A stretch of DNA of 64,000 nt, from NCBI RefSeq assembly GCF_014905615.1, contig NZ_AQGU01000029.1:1-64000 (forward strand), written 5' to 3'. The position numbers and the translations under genes are program-made. A model generated the notes under the pieces. It was not told where the DNA came from and made no database searches. It saw nothing but the letters and a program-made list of their open reading frames with translations. The stretch is from Pseudoalteromonas aliena SW19 (GTDB lineage Bacteria > Pseudomonadota > Gammaproteobacteria > Enterobacterales > Alteromonadaceae). This document shows, piece by piece, positions 29,701 to 39,020 of this stretch (position 1 is the stretch's first letter; each line of letters opens with the position of its first letter).

Positions 29701-30875
29701 GTTTACGCATTGCCCTTATTTTGCTGACGCTTATTTCGGTTGTATGCGATACCTTGCTACTGCCGTTTTACCCGCAATTTTTTGCCAGCGAATTTGCTAT
29801 ACAAGACCCTTCCCTGATTGGTTTATTTGTAGCTAACTGCTGCGTAACAGTCATGCTTGCTTTACCTCTTTGGGCTAAAGTAGCTAAAAAATACCATGAG
29901 CTTGCCTTATGGCTAGTAACACAAGTTATTGCTGCCCTGCTTGGCGTGCTTTGCTATTTTGCAAACACGGCTTGGGAGTTTTGGCTTTACTACCAGTTAA
30001 TGCTTGTTTTTAAAGCCAGTTATTTACTCATTTACCCTTTTGCACTGCGACTAGCGCAGCAGCGTCAGCATTTATCGATTATAGGTTTGTTTTCGGTTCT
30101 TATGCACTTTGGCGCTATTGGTGGCGCGTTAATTGGCGGCTATTTTTTAGGGTTAGGTGAGCCACGTTATGCGTTATTGCTAAGTGGTGCAGGCGATTTA
30201 ATACAAGTACTTTTATGTGCCTATTTAATGGTTTCGTTAAAAATAGGTATACACCAACAGGCAATCGAATCTGAAAAACCGCGTACACGTACTCCTTACT
30301 TTATTTGGCAGTTTTGCTTTTTAAGTGTGGTGGTTTACTTTAGCGCATTTTTAATTCGGCCATTTTTTACAACCCATTGGCAAACATTAAGCGTGCAAAG
30401 TAGCCCATTTGAAAGCGCACTTGTTTATGCCATTCCTGCTTTTGCTGCGCTTTCTATGCTTATTTTTAATCACTTTAGACACCGTTTGCTATGGCCGACA
30501 ATGAGCCGCAATTCTACGCTGTTGTGTGCAATGGCATTTGCAGCGCTTGGGCTTTACTTTCAGGCTCAGCAACAAGTGATGTTAGTTATTTTGGCTCGGG
30601 TTTTATATGGCATTGCGTTATTTCAAGTCATGGTGCTTTTAGAAGTAATGCTGTTTGCAAAAAGTGAGCCCGCGCATTATGGCAGTGACTTTTCTAAAGT
30701 ACACATAGCGCAAAATGTTGGGGTTATTTTTGCCTCATTACTTGTGGGTGTAAGCGTAGAGCAGTTTTCTAGCACAGTGCCCTTTTACTTTGCAGCCATT
30801 GGCTTTACTGGGCTTGCATTACTTTTATTGTGGCGAGTTAAGTTTGCAGGTCGCACTGCACGTATTGCGTCTTAA
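29697..30875 (+). CDS. MFS transporter, probable siderophore exporter
   Basis: Inner-membrane protein of 392 residues with about 12 hydrophobic segments. Loops of the MFS type are present (GALIGGYFLGLGEPRYALLL, LARVLYGIALFQ). Located between the hydroxylase and the synthetase of a siderophore operon, it most likely exports the finished siderophore, as related transporters in bisucaberin/putrebactin-type clusters are thought to do. Its ATG overlaps the preceding stop (ATGA). No substrate motif can be read. Confidence 0.8.
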   Translation: MSLRIALILLTLISVVCDTLLLPFYPQFFASEFAIQDPSLIGLFVANCCVTVMLALPLWAKVAKKYHELALWLVTQVIAALLGVLCYFANTAWEFWLYYQLMLVFKASYLLIYPFALRLAQQRQHLSIIGLFSVLMHFGAIGGALIGGYFLGLGEPRYALLLSGAGDLIQVLLCAYLMVSLKIGIHQQAIESEKPRTRTPYFIWQFCFLSVVVYFSAFLIRPFFTTHWQTLSVQSSPFESALVYAIPAFAALSMLIFNHFRHRLLWPTMSRNSTLLCAMAFAALGLYFQAQQQVMLVILARVLYGIALFQVMVLLEVMLFAKSEPAHYGSDFSKVHIAQNVGVIFASLLVGVSVEQFSSTVPFYFAAIGFTGLALLLLWRVKFAGRTARIAS

Positions 30876-30890
30876 TTTTTCGGAGATTTT

Positions 30891-33239
30891 ATGTATTTTT
30901 CATCATTTTCAACCACGCTTGAGCATACCGGCAAGGTAACCATACGTTTATTGCAGCCAACTGATATGTCAATTATTTGTACTTGGCTTAAGCAACCTTA
31001 TGCGCACTTTTGGGGTATGAATAACCAAACAGAACAGCAAATGCGTAACGCCTATCAAGACATTATAAGTAATGCTCATCATCATGCATATGCTATAGAG
31101 CAAAATAATGAGTTATTAGCGCTTGTTGAGCTATACGATCCAGCGCAAGATAGTTTAATGAAAGCGGCTTACAAAGCGCAAAAACACGATGTGGGTATGC
31201 ATATTTTACTCTCGCCAAATACTTCACCAAAACGCCATTTTAGTTTTGAAATGATGCAGTGCGTGCTACAGAGTATTTTTGCTAACAACGCAGCAGCGCG
31301 AGTGGTCGTAGAACCCGATATAGCGAATAATAAAATTCATACCCTAAATAAACGCTTAGGATTTGTGCATACGCAGCACATTCAGCTTGGCAAAAAGCAA
31401 GCTTATTTAGGGTTTTGCGATAAGGCTGCTTTTGACAGGCACACCCAATTATTTGCGCAAATGCTAATACCGTTAAATACTGATTATGTTAAGCATTCAC
31501 ATTGGCAGTGGGCTAATAGGCATTTGCAAAGCAAGGCATTAACGGAGCTTGTACATGAGCGCCTTTTAATAGCTGAGCAAATAAATCAAACGTGGCAAGT
31601 AAATGTTGAAGGAGGGTATTTTACCTTTAGTGGCCGCGCTATGGCGCTTAACCACATAGACATAGATGAACCAAGCTTATGTTTTTACAACTCAAGTAAC
31701 GAGCAAAAGCCACTCGATGTACTTCGCTTTTTTAGTATGCAAGGGCCTTTACTTGGCTTAACGGGCGAGCGTTTGGCAACGTATCTTGAGGAATTGAATG
31801 CCACACTTGCCAGTGCATGCTTTAAACGTGAAAACAATACAACCAGTGCAGAGCAATTAGCGCAACAAGGTTTACAACAAATAGAATCAGCAATGAGCGA
31901 AGGGCACCCTGCTTTTATCGCTAATAATGGTCGTATTGGGTTTAGCAAAAGCGATTTTTTACGCTATGCACCAGAGGTTGGTAAGCACTTTAAAGTAATT
32001 TGGTTAGCAGCGCACAAAAGTGTGTGTACATTTGCGCATAGTAAATATTTTGCTGATTACGAGAGTCATATAAACGGTGAACTTGATTTAACTACTCGCG
32101 ATCATTTTAGTGCCGCTTTAAAAAATAAAAACCTAAATTTAGACGACTATCTATTAATGCCTGCACACCCTTGGCAATGGCAAAATAAGCTAAGTGTTGT
32201 ATTTGCCAACGAGCTGGCCAGTGAGCGATTAGTGTATTTAGGCCAAGGTGATGACTTGTATCAAGCGCAGCAATCTATTCGTACTTTATATAATAGCTCG
32301 CACCCGCACAAACCTTATTTAAAAGTGGCATTATCAATTTTAAATATGGGCTTTATGCGAGGGCTTTCTCGTGCGTACATGGCAGTAACGCCTCTTATTA
32401 ACGATTGGGTGTTTGATAAAGTAAGTCAAGATACACAACTGAAGGCGACTAACTTTGTCGCCCTTAGAGAGTACGCTACGCTAGGCTACGCACACCACAC
32501 GTTTGAGCAAAGCGCATTGGGTGATACCGCGTATCGAAAAATGTTTGCATGCCTTTGGCGTGAAAACCCAAATCATAACCTCAACAGTGATGAACAACTA
32601 ACGACTATGGCGGCCTTATTACACTTAGATAATAACGGCCAAAGTATGGTCGGGGCATGGCTAGATCAAAGTGGTTTGAGTACAAACAATTGGTTACAAG
32701 CTTACTTTAATGTGTACCTTATTCCTTTAGTACATTGTTTTTACGCACATAAATTAGTGTTTATGCCGCATGGCGAAAACCTTATATTAAAGCTTAAAAA
32801 CTCAGTGCCGGTAGGTGCTTACATGAAAGACATTGGCGAAGAAGTAGCACTGCTCAACAGTGATGAACAACTCCCTGAAGGCGTAAAACGTATTCATATT
32901 ACTATGCCTAAAGAGCATGAGTTATTGAGTATTTTTACTGATGTGTTTGACTGCTTTTTTAGATATTTAGTGGCTATTTTAGTACGTGAAAAACGCATTA
33001 CGGAGCATGAATTTTGGCAATGTGTATCGCAAAGTGTTAAAGCGTATCAGCATGCAACCCCTGCGCTAAATGAGCGATTTAAAGAGTATGACTTTTTTAG
33101 TGACGAGTTTGCTCATTCATGTTTAAACCGTTTACAGCTTGGAAATAATAAGCAAATGGTTGATTTAGCAGACCCTGCCGGTAGCTTGCAGTTTGCAGGA
33201 AGTTTAAATAACCCTGTGGCGTCTTCGCTTTATGGCTAA
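30891..33239 (+). CDS. Bifunctional GNAT acyltransferase - IucA/IucC siderophore synthetase (DesC-DesD fusion)
   Basis: 782 residues, unusually long for an NIS synthetase (about 580-620). The first ~190 are a GNAT/AlcB-type acyltransferase (RLLQPTDMSIICTWLKQPY, then VVVEPDIANNKIHTLNKRLGF) that would succinylate or acetylate N-hydroxycadaverine. Residues ~200-780 are an IucA/IucC domain: GHPAFIANNGRIGFS, MPAHPWQWQNKL, HGENLILKL and KDIGEEVALL mark the ATP/substrate site. It would join and cyclise the hydroxamate units. Similar fusions are known in bisucaberin clusters. RBS CGGAG precedes the ATG. The chain length of the product cannot be predicted. Confidence 0.9.
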   Translation: MYFSSFSTTLEHTGKVTIRLLQPTDMSIICTWLKQPYAHFWGMNNQTEQQMRNAYQDIISNAHHHAYAIEQNNELLALVELYDPAQDSLMKAAYKAQKHDVGMHILLSPNTSPKRHFSFEMMQCVLQSIFANNAAARVVVEPDIANNKIHTLNKRLGFVHTQHIQLGKKQAYLGFCDKAAFDRHTQLFAQMLIPLNTDYVKHSHWQWANRHLQSKALTELVHERLLIAEQINQTWQVNVEGGYFTFSGRAMALNHIDIDEPSLCFYNSSNEQKPLDVLRFFSMQGPLLGLTGERLATYLEELNATLASACFKRENNTTSAEQLAQQGLQQIESAMSEGHPAFIANNGRIGFSKSDFLRYAPEVGKHFKVIWLAAHKSVCTFAHSKYFADYESHINGELDLTTRDHFSAALKNKNLNLDDYLLMPAHPWQWQNKLSVVFANELASERLVYLGQGDDLYQAQQSIRTLYNSSHPHKPYLKVALSILNMGFMRGLSRAYMAVTPLINDWVFDKVSQDTQLKATNFVALREYATLGYAHHTFEQSALGDTAYRKMFACLWRENPNHNLNSDEQLTTMAALLHLDNNGQSMVGAWLDQSGLSTNNWLQAYFNVYLIPLVHCFYAHKLVFMPHGENLILKLKNSVPVGAYMKDIGEEVALLNSDEQLPEGVKRIHITMPKEHELLSIFTDVFDCFFRYLVAILVREKRITEHEFWQCVSQSVKAYQHATPALNERFKEYDFFSDEFAHSCLNRLQLGNNKQMVDLADPAGSLQFAGSLNNPVASSLYG

Positions 33240-33870
33240 ACACGGTACACTAGCGCACTTTTTGTTTAGTAGTAATGAGCCTGAAAATGGCCTTGTTCCT
33301 AGCTTAACATTGGTGCGTTTATTAGCTCAACGTTGTAAGGAGCACTACCCAAGTGCTCCTGATCAATTTGTAAGTCGACATTTATTTTTGCAGCTATGCT
33401 GGCAAAGTATTTACGCTTACACCTATTGGTTAACAAAAAAGCAAAGTCCCGTTATGCCCACACACACCTTAGTGCATTTACATGGCGCGTATTGTCGGGG
33501 TTTAAGTTTTAGCCATGCATCAACTGCGAATAAAAAGATGCAATTTGCTGCGCTTATCCGCTTTTTCACGCAGGTAGGGCAATGGATTAATACCGACCTA
33601 GCGCTTAGTCAAAAAGAGCAAGGGCGATTATTGCTCGACACATTAAATAACGCTATACAGCGCGCAAATAGCTTAGCTATAGCACACACCACACATATTA
33701 CTTACTGCCATAAGCAATTACATTCACTTATTTGCCAAGGATTTGAACTCACTATTTTATTTGAGCCTCTACCTTTGCGTTTAACGTGTTGTCGTTATTA
33801 TTTGGCTGGATATGACAAGTGCCAAACCTGTCCAAAAAAGGATTCTAAAAATAATGAACCAACGTCTTAA
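33232..33870 (+). CDS. FhuF-like ferric siderophore reductase
   Basis: 212 residues overlapping the synthetase end by 8 bp. The C-terminal CCRYYLAGYDKCQTC is the FhuF/siderophore-reductase [2Fe-2S] motif, here CC-x9-C-x2-C where E. coli FhuF has CC-x10-C-x2-C. The protein is smaller than FhuF (262). It would reduce Fe(III) from the imported hydroxamate complex in the cytoplasm. The operon position supports this. Confidence 0.75.
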   Translation: MAKHGTLAHFLFSSNEPENGLVPSLTLVRLLAQRCKEHYPSAPDQFVSRHLFLQLCWQSIYAYTYWLTKKQSPVMPTHTLVHLHGAYCRGLSFSHASTANKKMQFAALIRFFTQVGQWINTDLALSQKEQGRLLLDTLNNAIQRANSLAIAHTTHITYCHKQLHSLICQGFELTILFEPLPLRLTCCRYYLAGYDKCQTCPKKDSKNNEPTS

Positions 33871-34933
33871 AACCATCGATCTTGCCCGTGGTGCGAGCGT
33901 TTTTATAATGATCATCGTGCATACCTTGTGGATGTTCGCAACACCAGATCTGCAAGGTAGCAGTCTATTTGGTACTGTTATTCATATATTAGGAAAAGGC
34001 ACGGCGTCTTTCTTAGTCGCTATGGGGATCTCAATGGCGCTTTCGCGCAGGCAAGCGCCATGGCTTTTAGCAAAGCGCGGCGCTCAATTATTGTTACTTG
34101 GGTATGTTATGAACGCAGCTAAATTTTGGCTGCCTATTGAGGTGTTTAACACTATGCCTGAATCGTTTATTAATGCTTACGGATGGCAAAGCCCTTTAAA
34201 TTCAGAGCAACTAAAATTTATGTTACTAACGGGTGATATTTTACAGCTTGCCGGTGTTAGTTTAGTCCTGTTTGCAGTGCTTAATATCGCGCGCTGGAAA
34301 ACACATTGGATTGCCACTTTAGCTGTTGCGATTGCATTAAGTAGTGAGTTTGTTAGAGGGTCTCAATTTACGCTTTTACCCTATGTAAGTGATTTATTTT
34401 TTGCTAATAATTATCAAGTATACTTTCCGGTATTTCCATGGATAAGCGCCATATTGACGGGCTATGTTCTAGGGCGAATATATCAGCAAAAGCAAAAGGA
34501 TGAGCAATACTTATACAAAGTATGTGCTTGGCTTGGTGGAGCTTTACTTATTGTTGGTGCTGCTTGGCTAGCCGTTGATTTTAAAGGTCAGTTTGGGAAT
34601 TTCTTTCATTTAAACGGTGGGGGCATTAGTTATTTAATCGGTTTAAATTTATGTGCACTTGCGTTATTACAATACCTATTTGCCAATAAAAGTAGTGGAC
34701 CTATTACACGTGCTCTTTTATATGCGAGCAAACATGTAACGGCTCTTTATGTTATTCAATGGGTACTTATTTGCTGGCTGATGGGAGTATTTGGTTACCA
34801 TACTCTTACGCTTTGGCCAACGTTGTACTTGATGGTGCTTGTGAGTTTACTTACCTTTGCAGTACATAAACTCTATTTGCAAAGCAAACGCACTACTATA
34901 GGCGTTATGCAAAAAACTAAACGCACTGCTTAA
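33854..34933 (+). CDS. Multi-TM DUF1624/HGSNAT-like membrane protein
   Basis: From the ATG at 33854 the protein has 359 residues with about ten hydrophobic segments. It starts NQRLKTIDLARGASVFIMI, with the LDxxRG motif shared by DUF1624, DUF418 and heparan-alpha-glucosaminide acetyltransferase-like families (here IDLARG). The start overlaps the FhuF-like gene by 17 bp in another frame; an upstream ATG at 33812 lies deeper inside that gene and is less likely. As the last gene of the siderophore operon it may modify or move the siderophore, but this is not established. Its end overlaps the convergent LysR gene by 17 bp. Confidence 0.75.
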   Translation: MNQRLKTIDLARGASVFIMIIVHTLWMFATPDLQGSSLFGTVIHILGKGTASFLVAMGISMALSRRQAPWLLAKRGAQLLLLGYVMNAAKFWLPIEVFNTMPESFINAYGWQSPLNSEQLKFMLLTGDILQLAGVSLVLFAVLNIARWKTHWIATLAVAIALSSEFVRGSQFTLLPYVSDLFFANNYQVYFPVFPWISAILTGYVLGRIYQQKQKDEQYLYKVCAWLGGALLIVGAAWLAVDFKGQFGNFFHLNGGGISYLIGLNLCALALLQYLFANKSSGPITRALLYASKHVTALYVIQWVLICWLMGVFGYHTLTLWPTLYLMVLVSLLTFAVHKLYLQSKRTTIGVMQKTKRTA

Positions 34934-35837
34934 AACTGTAAAGGGGCTTTACGGGCGCGACTTTAAGCGCCCTAGTTTGTTTTATCGATTCGATAACTGT
35001 GTGCATGCGCTTTGCCATTGGCCTATTGCGATGATGGCACACATAAATATTCTCGCTAATTGGGTTGGCTAAATGGTGCGTTTTTATAAGCGCAGGTTTA
35101 TTAAATGCACTAACTGCATGAGCAGGTAAAACGGTAAAGCCTAGCCCTAAACTTACAGGTTCCAATATTAAACTTATTTGGTTAGAAAACCCCGTCTGCT
35201 TTATTTGATCAACATGTTCAAATTCACTGTAGTTTTCGCTAAGTAAAAGCTGTGCATGGTGTTTTGCATCGGGGTGGCCAATAAAGCCAAGTTCACATAA
35301 AACCTCCCACGTTGGGTTTTCAATATTTGCGGGGGTCACTAATAATAAAGCTTCTTCGCCTATTTTGTGGCTGGTAACTTCACTAAGCGTCGGCATTTGG
35401 GTTAGAAAACCTATATCGGCGCTATAGTTTGCCACGGCTTGCTCTACACTTGTGTTTGGTGCAAAGCGGTAATCAATAGTTAGCTTTGGGTGCGTAGCTT
35501 GTAGCGCTAATAACTGGCTGTAAAATTGTAGCCCACAACTCCCCGGTGATTGTATTTTTACCAGCCCGCTGTAAGGCAAATCATCTTTTAATTGTTGTTC
35601 TAAAAATTGCCATTCTTTTAATAACAAACTGCCTTGCTGATATAAGTTTTGTCCATGCACGGTGAGCGAAAACTGCTTGCCGTGGCGCTCAAGTAAAGCG
35701 CAGTTAACTTGTTGCTCTAGCTTTTTAATATGCTGGCTTACGCCAGACTGCGTCATAAATAAGCGTTCAGCCGTTTGAGTAAAGTGATTTACCTCAACCA
35801 AGGTGCAAAATGTGTTTAACCATGTCGGATTTATCAT
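34917..35837 (-). CDS. LysR-family transcriptional regulator
   Basis: 306 residues. An N-terminal winged helix (WLNTFCTLVEVNHFTQTAERL, then MTQSGVSQHIKKLEQQ) is followed by a periplasmic-binding-like effector domain. Convergent with the siderophore operon and divergent from the VOC gene at 35945, so the 107-bp gap to that gene is its likely target by the usual LysR layout. Effector unknown. The palindrome GTAAAGGGGCTTTAC lies near its 3' end. Confidence 0.9.
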   Translation of the reverse strand: MINPTWLNTFCTLVEVNHFTQTAERLFMTQSGVSQHIKKLEQQVNCALLERHGKQFSLTVHGQNLYQQGSLLLKEWQFLEQQLKDDLPYSGLVKIQSPGSCGLQFYSQLLALQATHPKLTIDYRFAPNTSVEQAVANYSADIGFLTQMPTLSEVTSHKIGEEALLLVTPANIENPTWEVLCELGFIGHPDAKHHAQLLLSENYSEFEHVDQIKQTGFSNQISLILEPVSLGLGFTVLPAHAVSAFNKPALIKTHHLANPISENIYVCHHRNRPMAKRMHTVIESIKQTRALKVAPVKPLYSFKQCV

Positions 35838-35858
35838 TACAAAACGTACTCAAAATGA

Positions 35859-35877
35859 TGATTAATGATAATTTTAC
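35859..35877. promoter_or_regulatory. Weak Fur-box-like site between LysR and VOC genes
   Basis: TGATTAATGATAATTTTAC contains the core TAATGATAAT of the Fur consensus; about 12 of 19 positions agree. It lies 22 bp before the LysR start. The position is plausible for iron control, but the AT-richness makes chance matches likely. Confidence 0.3.
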
Positions 35878-35944
35878 TTAATATTGTTCAATTCGTAAAC
35901 TAACTCTATCAACTAGTCACAAGATAAGTTAAAGAGGAAGCATT

Positions 35945-36445
35945 ATGAGTCATACATACCCACGTAGTTTTTCGCACATTGGTATTTCGGTCCCCGACGT
36001 TGAAAAAGCCGTTGAGTTTTACACTAAGGTTATGGGTTGGTACACAATAATGGAACCCACTTTAATAACCGAAGACAAAAGCCCCATTGGCGAAATGTGT
36101 ACCGAAGTATTTGGTGAAAAATGGGAAAAATTCAAAATAGCGCACCTTTCAACAGGCGATCGTATTGGTGTAGAAATTTTTGAATTTAAAAACCAAGAAA
36201 ACCCAAAAGATAACTTTGAATACTGGAAAACAGGCATCTTCCATTTCTGTGTTCAAGACCCTGATGTAGAAGGCTTAGCTGAGCGTATTGTAGAAGCTGG
36301 CGGTAAAAAACGTATGCAAGCCCCGCGCTATTACTACCCTGGCGAAAAGCCATACCGCATGATCTACATGGAAGACCCGTTTGGCAACATCCTTGAAATT
36401 TACAGCCACAGCTACGAGCTTATATACAGCGCAGGCGCTTATTAA
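35945..36445 (+). CDS. VOC family protein (glyoxalase/dioxygenase-like)
   Basis: 166 residues with two VOC half-modules: SHIGISVPDVEKAVEFYTKV (metal His at the start) and a second one with FHFCVQDPDVEGLAE, and EDPFGNILEIYSH carrying the C-terminal Glu ligand. The function could be lactoylglutathione lyase-like or a ring-cleavage enzyme. AGAGGAAG ribosome site before the ATG. Codons from 56 onward are duplicated word for word at 38667-39001. Confidence 0.85.
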   Translation: MSHTYPRSFSHIGISVPDVEKAVEFYTKVMGWYTIMEPTLITEDKSPIGEMCTEVFGEKWEKFKIAHLSTGDRIGVEIFEFKNQENPKDNFEYWKTGIFHFCVQDPDVEGLAERIVEAGGKKRMQAPRYYYPGEKPYRMIYMEDPFGNILEIYSHSYELIYSAGAY

Positions 36446-36480
36446 GTCGCACCTAGCTTAAAAAGCATTTAGCTAAAAAC

Positions 36481-36510
36481 AAAGGCCGCCGTATTTATTA
36501 CTGCGGCCTT
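36481..36510 (+). terminator. Terminator stem after the VOC gene, T-tract lost
   Basis: AAAGGCCGC pairs with GCGGCCTT but is followed by AGTTG instead of T's. The duplicated copy at 39021-39054 has the same stem followed by seven T's, so this copy has probably decayed or recombined at its end. Confidence 0.6.
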
Positions 36511-36530
36511 AGTTGTTTATTTGAATGATT

Positions 36531-37547
36531 TTAGTGATTAGCGCATACTTTTTCATAGAATGAAGTATCAATATGCTCTTTTAAATCAAATTGAAATTGG
36601 CTATCAAAAATATCACTGATTTGCCCCACCGCAAATAACTGTGCATGAACACTGCAATTTTTTGAAAGTATAATTCCTTCCATGCTAGCATGGAAGGTCG
36701 TTAGCTGCGTACTGCTGAGAAATTCAGGCGTATTTTCTATATCATCATGCCATCGCTTTTTAATAGGTGTTCTGTCGCCCTTGTTATTAACATAATAAAA
36801 GTGCCAATTAGGTGGGTTTTCTTCCCATACATCACTTCCCTTTGCTTGTGTTATTAAGACTCCAGATGATGGTACTTCAAAAATTGGGACACCATTTTCA
36901 TACTTAGATGGCGAGCCTTTTGGCACGTTATAAATAATATAAAAAGTGCCAGTATAGCTTTCAGGTATTAGATAAATCGCAGGAGAGGATCTTTTTCGAT
37001 TTGGGCAAATACTATCAAAAAACTTACCGTCTATATTCTCAATTTTTATTGCTTCGTGTATATCGAATAGGTACTTGCTGTCCGTTTGCTCTGAATCTGT
37101 TCCAACGGTAAAGTTTTGATAAATAAAATCGCACCCATATGCTGGCACTGTATGACCTAATCCTCCACCGTACATAGTTCTTATTTCTTCACCGCTTTCA
37201 GTCGAACCTCTTTTCAATGAAGAGTCTTCGCTTATAGGCGATCTCTCACCTGTATCACTCACGTAAAAATACTGTATTTGACTATTTTCAATCCAGCCCT
37301 CGTTAGCATCCATTTGTGTAACAAGGACACCCGATAGCGGTATTTTATATACGCGAGAATCGCCCTCGTATTTCGGTGGCTCTCCATTTGGTGCGTTAAA
37401 TATTATGTATAAAGAGCCAACATAGTCTTCAGGTATTAAGTAAATTGCAGGTTCACTCTTTTTTACCTCAGTACAGGCTGAAAGTAACGCTATTATTAAG
37501 CTAATAAACAGTATTTTTAAAAGGTGGATATTATAAAATGATTTCAT
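36531..37547 (-). CDS. Lipoprotein with two DUF6843-like repeats
   Basis: From the ATG at 37547 the product has 338 residues with a signal peptide and lipobox LLSAC. Two homologous domains follow, each opening PAIYLIPE.Y.G..YIIFN/YN and continuing with a YE/YK...P.SGVL.TQ segment (about 35-180 and 185-335). DUF6843-type domains are uncharacterised and often found in small lipoproteins. The open frame reaches back to 37574, but that would overlap the upstream gene and lose the lipoprotein signal. It follows 37558-38388 by 10 bp and may work with it. Confidence 0.75.
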   Translation of the reverse strand: MKSFYNIHLLKILFISLIIALLSACTEVKKSEPAIYLIPEDYVGSLYIIFNAPNGEPPKYEGDSRVYKIPLSGVLVTQMDANEGWIENSQIQYFYVSDTGERSPISEDSSLKRGSTESGEEIRTMYGGGLGHTVPAYGCDFIYQNFTVGTDSEQTDSKYLFDIHEAIKIENIDGKFFDSICPNRKRSSPAIYLIPESYTGTFYIIYNVPKGSPSKYENGVPIFEVPSSGVLITQAKGSDVWEENPPNWHFYYVNNKGDRTPIKKRWHDDIENTPEFLSSTQLTTFHASMEGIILSKNCSVHAQLFAVGQISDIFDSQFQFDLKEHIDTSFYEKVCANH

Positions 37548-37557
37548 CGAGTCGCCT

Positions 37558-38388
37558 TTACTTAAGTAAGCCATTAAAGCAATATTCTAAACTCGCTTTT
37601 TCGAGCAGCATGCAATGGCCGCTGTTTGCTGGAATCGAAGTAAACCGATTATTCCAATCAGCTATTTTGTGAAAAGCTAATTTAGGATATCTATTTGCTT
37701 GTCTAAATAGTTCATCGCCGACAGTCCCCTTAAAACTACCATTGTTATTAAGCGGTAAACGCAGTGCGCTTGCAATCATCGGATAGTCCGCATTTAGAGA
37801 TAAACTTAATGGTGGCGCGCCTTTTCGAACATGTATACCAAGTGAAATTGCTTGTCCACCTGGACCCACAATAAATGCTTCACAATTGGGAAAAGCATCG
37901 CCCGTGATATAAGTAACTATATCCATGTGACCGTTTACTGTATCAATGTCTATAATAATTTTATACTTAACATTTAAAGTTGGCACGTATGAAAAGTCTA
38001 ATCTTTCTTGCATCTCTGGAGAGCCTGGCATCGCGTGATTAACACCTCCGTATTGGCCGTCTAAGCGATACTGATAAATACTATTATTAGTTAGAGGTTT
38101 GTCTTTGAGAGTAACACGCCCTTTTGGTGCTAAATTACCAGAATATATTCTTTTTTTATCTTCCCAAGGTGCTTTTGATGGATCTGATACTGTTACGGGA
38201 GTAACTGTAATTTTTTTTGTGGATAGTGTTAATTTATGCCAAATCCTTGAGGTTGTAGGTTTAATACCGCTAGGTTTAAGCGAAAACCCTCGATTATCCC
38301 CTTCAAACATTAGCCCTGACCAGCCAAAATCTTTTTCAGGGTGAAAAGAACGTATGTTAATTTCATAGTCAGCTAGCTGAATAGCCAT
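37558..38388 (-). CDS. Unknown cytosolic-type protein paired with a lipoprotein
   Basis: 276 residues with no signal peptide and no family I recognise. Predicted mostly beta. There is a repeated-looking acidic-aromatic N-terminus (QLADYEINIRSFHPEKDFGW) and a middle strand-rich part with VKYKIIIDIDTVNGHMD. The lipoprotein downstream (10 bp) is co-transcribed. A cytosol-made protein lacking a Sec signal next to an envelope lipoprotein recalls type VI effector-immunity pairs, but no toxin motif is visible, so this is only a possibility. It lies within a stretch rebuilt by an IS3 remnant and duplication. Confidence 0.65.
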   Translation of the reverse strand: MAIQLADYEINIRSFHPEKDFGWSGLMFEGDNRGFSLKPSGIKPTTSRIWHKLTLSTKKITVTPVTVSDPSKAPWEDKKRIYSGNLAPKGRVTLKDKPLTNNSIYQYRLDGQYGGVNHAMPGSPEMQERLDFSYVPTLNVKYKIIIDIDTVNGHMDIVTYITGDAFPNCEAFIVGPGGQAISLGIHVRKGAPPLSLSLNADYPMIASALRLPLNNNGSFKGTVGDELFRQANRYPKLAFHKIADWNNRFTSIPANSGHCMLLEKASLEYCFNGLLK

Positions 38389-38476
38389 AATCTAAATTCC
38401 ATTTATAGTTAAGATAATATCCCGTTTCGAATATAGTAACATTCGTGTTGAATAAGGACAATATGATCCCCAGCAC

Positions 38477-38658
38477 TAAAGTTGGACACAATACTAAGCA
38501 ATGTTCTTTTGCTCAAAAGCTTCTTGGCTGGAATAGCCATTAGCACTATGCCTTTTGTAATAAACTTCAATGTATTTACCAGACAGCCACGCTAATTGAA
38601 GAAACAATACCGTCTCCTGATTTAAAAGCGCAAAATTTAGAGTGGGTGTCCAGTTAAT
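38477..38658. mobile_element. IS3-family remnant (transposase C-terminus plus ends)
   Basis: AGTTGGACAC near 38480 and the inverted AACTGGACAC near 38645-38656 look like terminal repeats. On the minus strand a frame ending at 38494 reads GKYIEVYYKRHSANGYSSQEAFEQKN, the usual C-terminus of an IS3 OrfB. Only about 180 bp remain. It directly abuts the partial VOC duplicate. A second, shorter scrap of the same element is at 40873. Confidence 0.7.
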
Positions 38659-38666
38659 TTTCGTTT

Positions 38667-39001
38667 TTGGTGAAAAATGGGAAAAATTCAAAATAGCGCA
38701 CCTTTCAACAGGCGATCGTATTGGTGTAGAAATTTTTGAATTTAAAAACCAAGAAAACCCAAAAGATAACTTTGAATACTGGAAAACAGGCATCTTCCAT
38801 TTCTGTGTTCAAGACCCTGATGTAGAAGGCTTAGCTGAGCGTATTGTAGAAGCTGGCGGTAAAAAACGTATGCAAGCCCCGCGCTATTACTACCCTGGCG
38901 AAAAGCCATACCGCATGATCTACATGGAAGACCCGTTTGGCAACATCCTTGAAATTTACAGCCACAGCTACGAGCTTATATACAGCGCAGGCGCTTATTA
39001 A
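38667..39001 (+). pseudogene. Truncated duplicate of the VOC gene
   Basis: From 38667 to 39001 the sequence reproduces codons 56-166 of the VOC gene at 35945 with no amino acid difference. It lacks the first metal-binding half-module. An ATG at 38642 in the IS remnant would add eight unrelated residues. Downstream, 14 bp present after the first copy (between two TTAA sequences) are missing here, while the terminator T-tract is intact. The near-identity indicates a recent duplication or gene conversion. Confidence 0.85.
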
Positions 39002-39020
39002 AAGCATTTAGCTAAAAACA

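Noticed and set aside
38494..38793. 99-codon minus-strand frame
   Set aside because: Its first half is the antisense of the VOC duplicate and only the last ~25 codons are IS3 transposase, so it is a chance fusion over a remnant.
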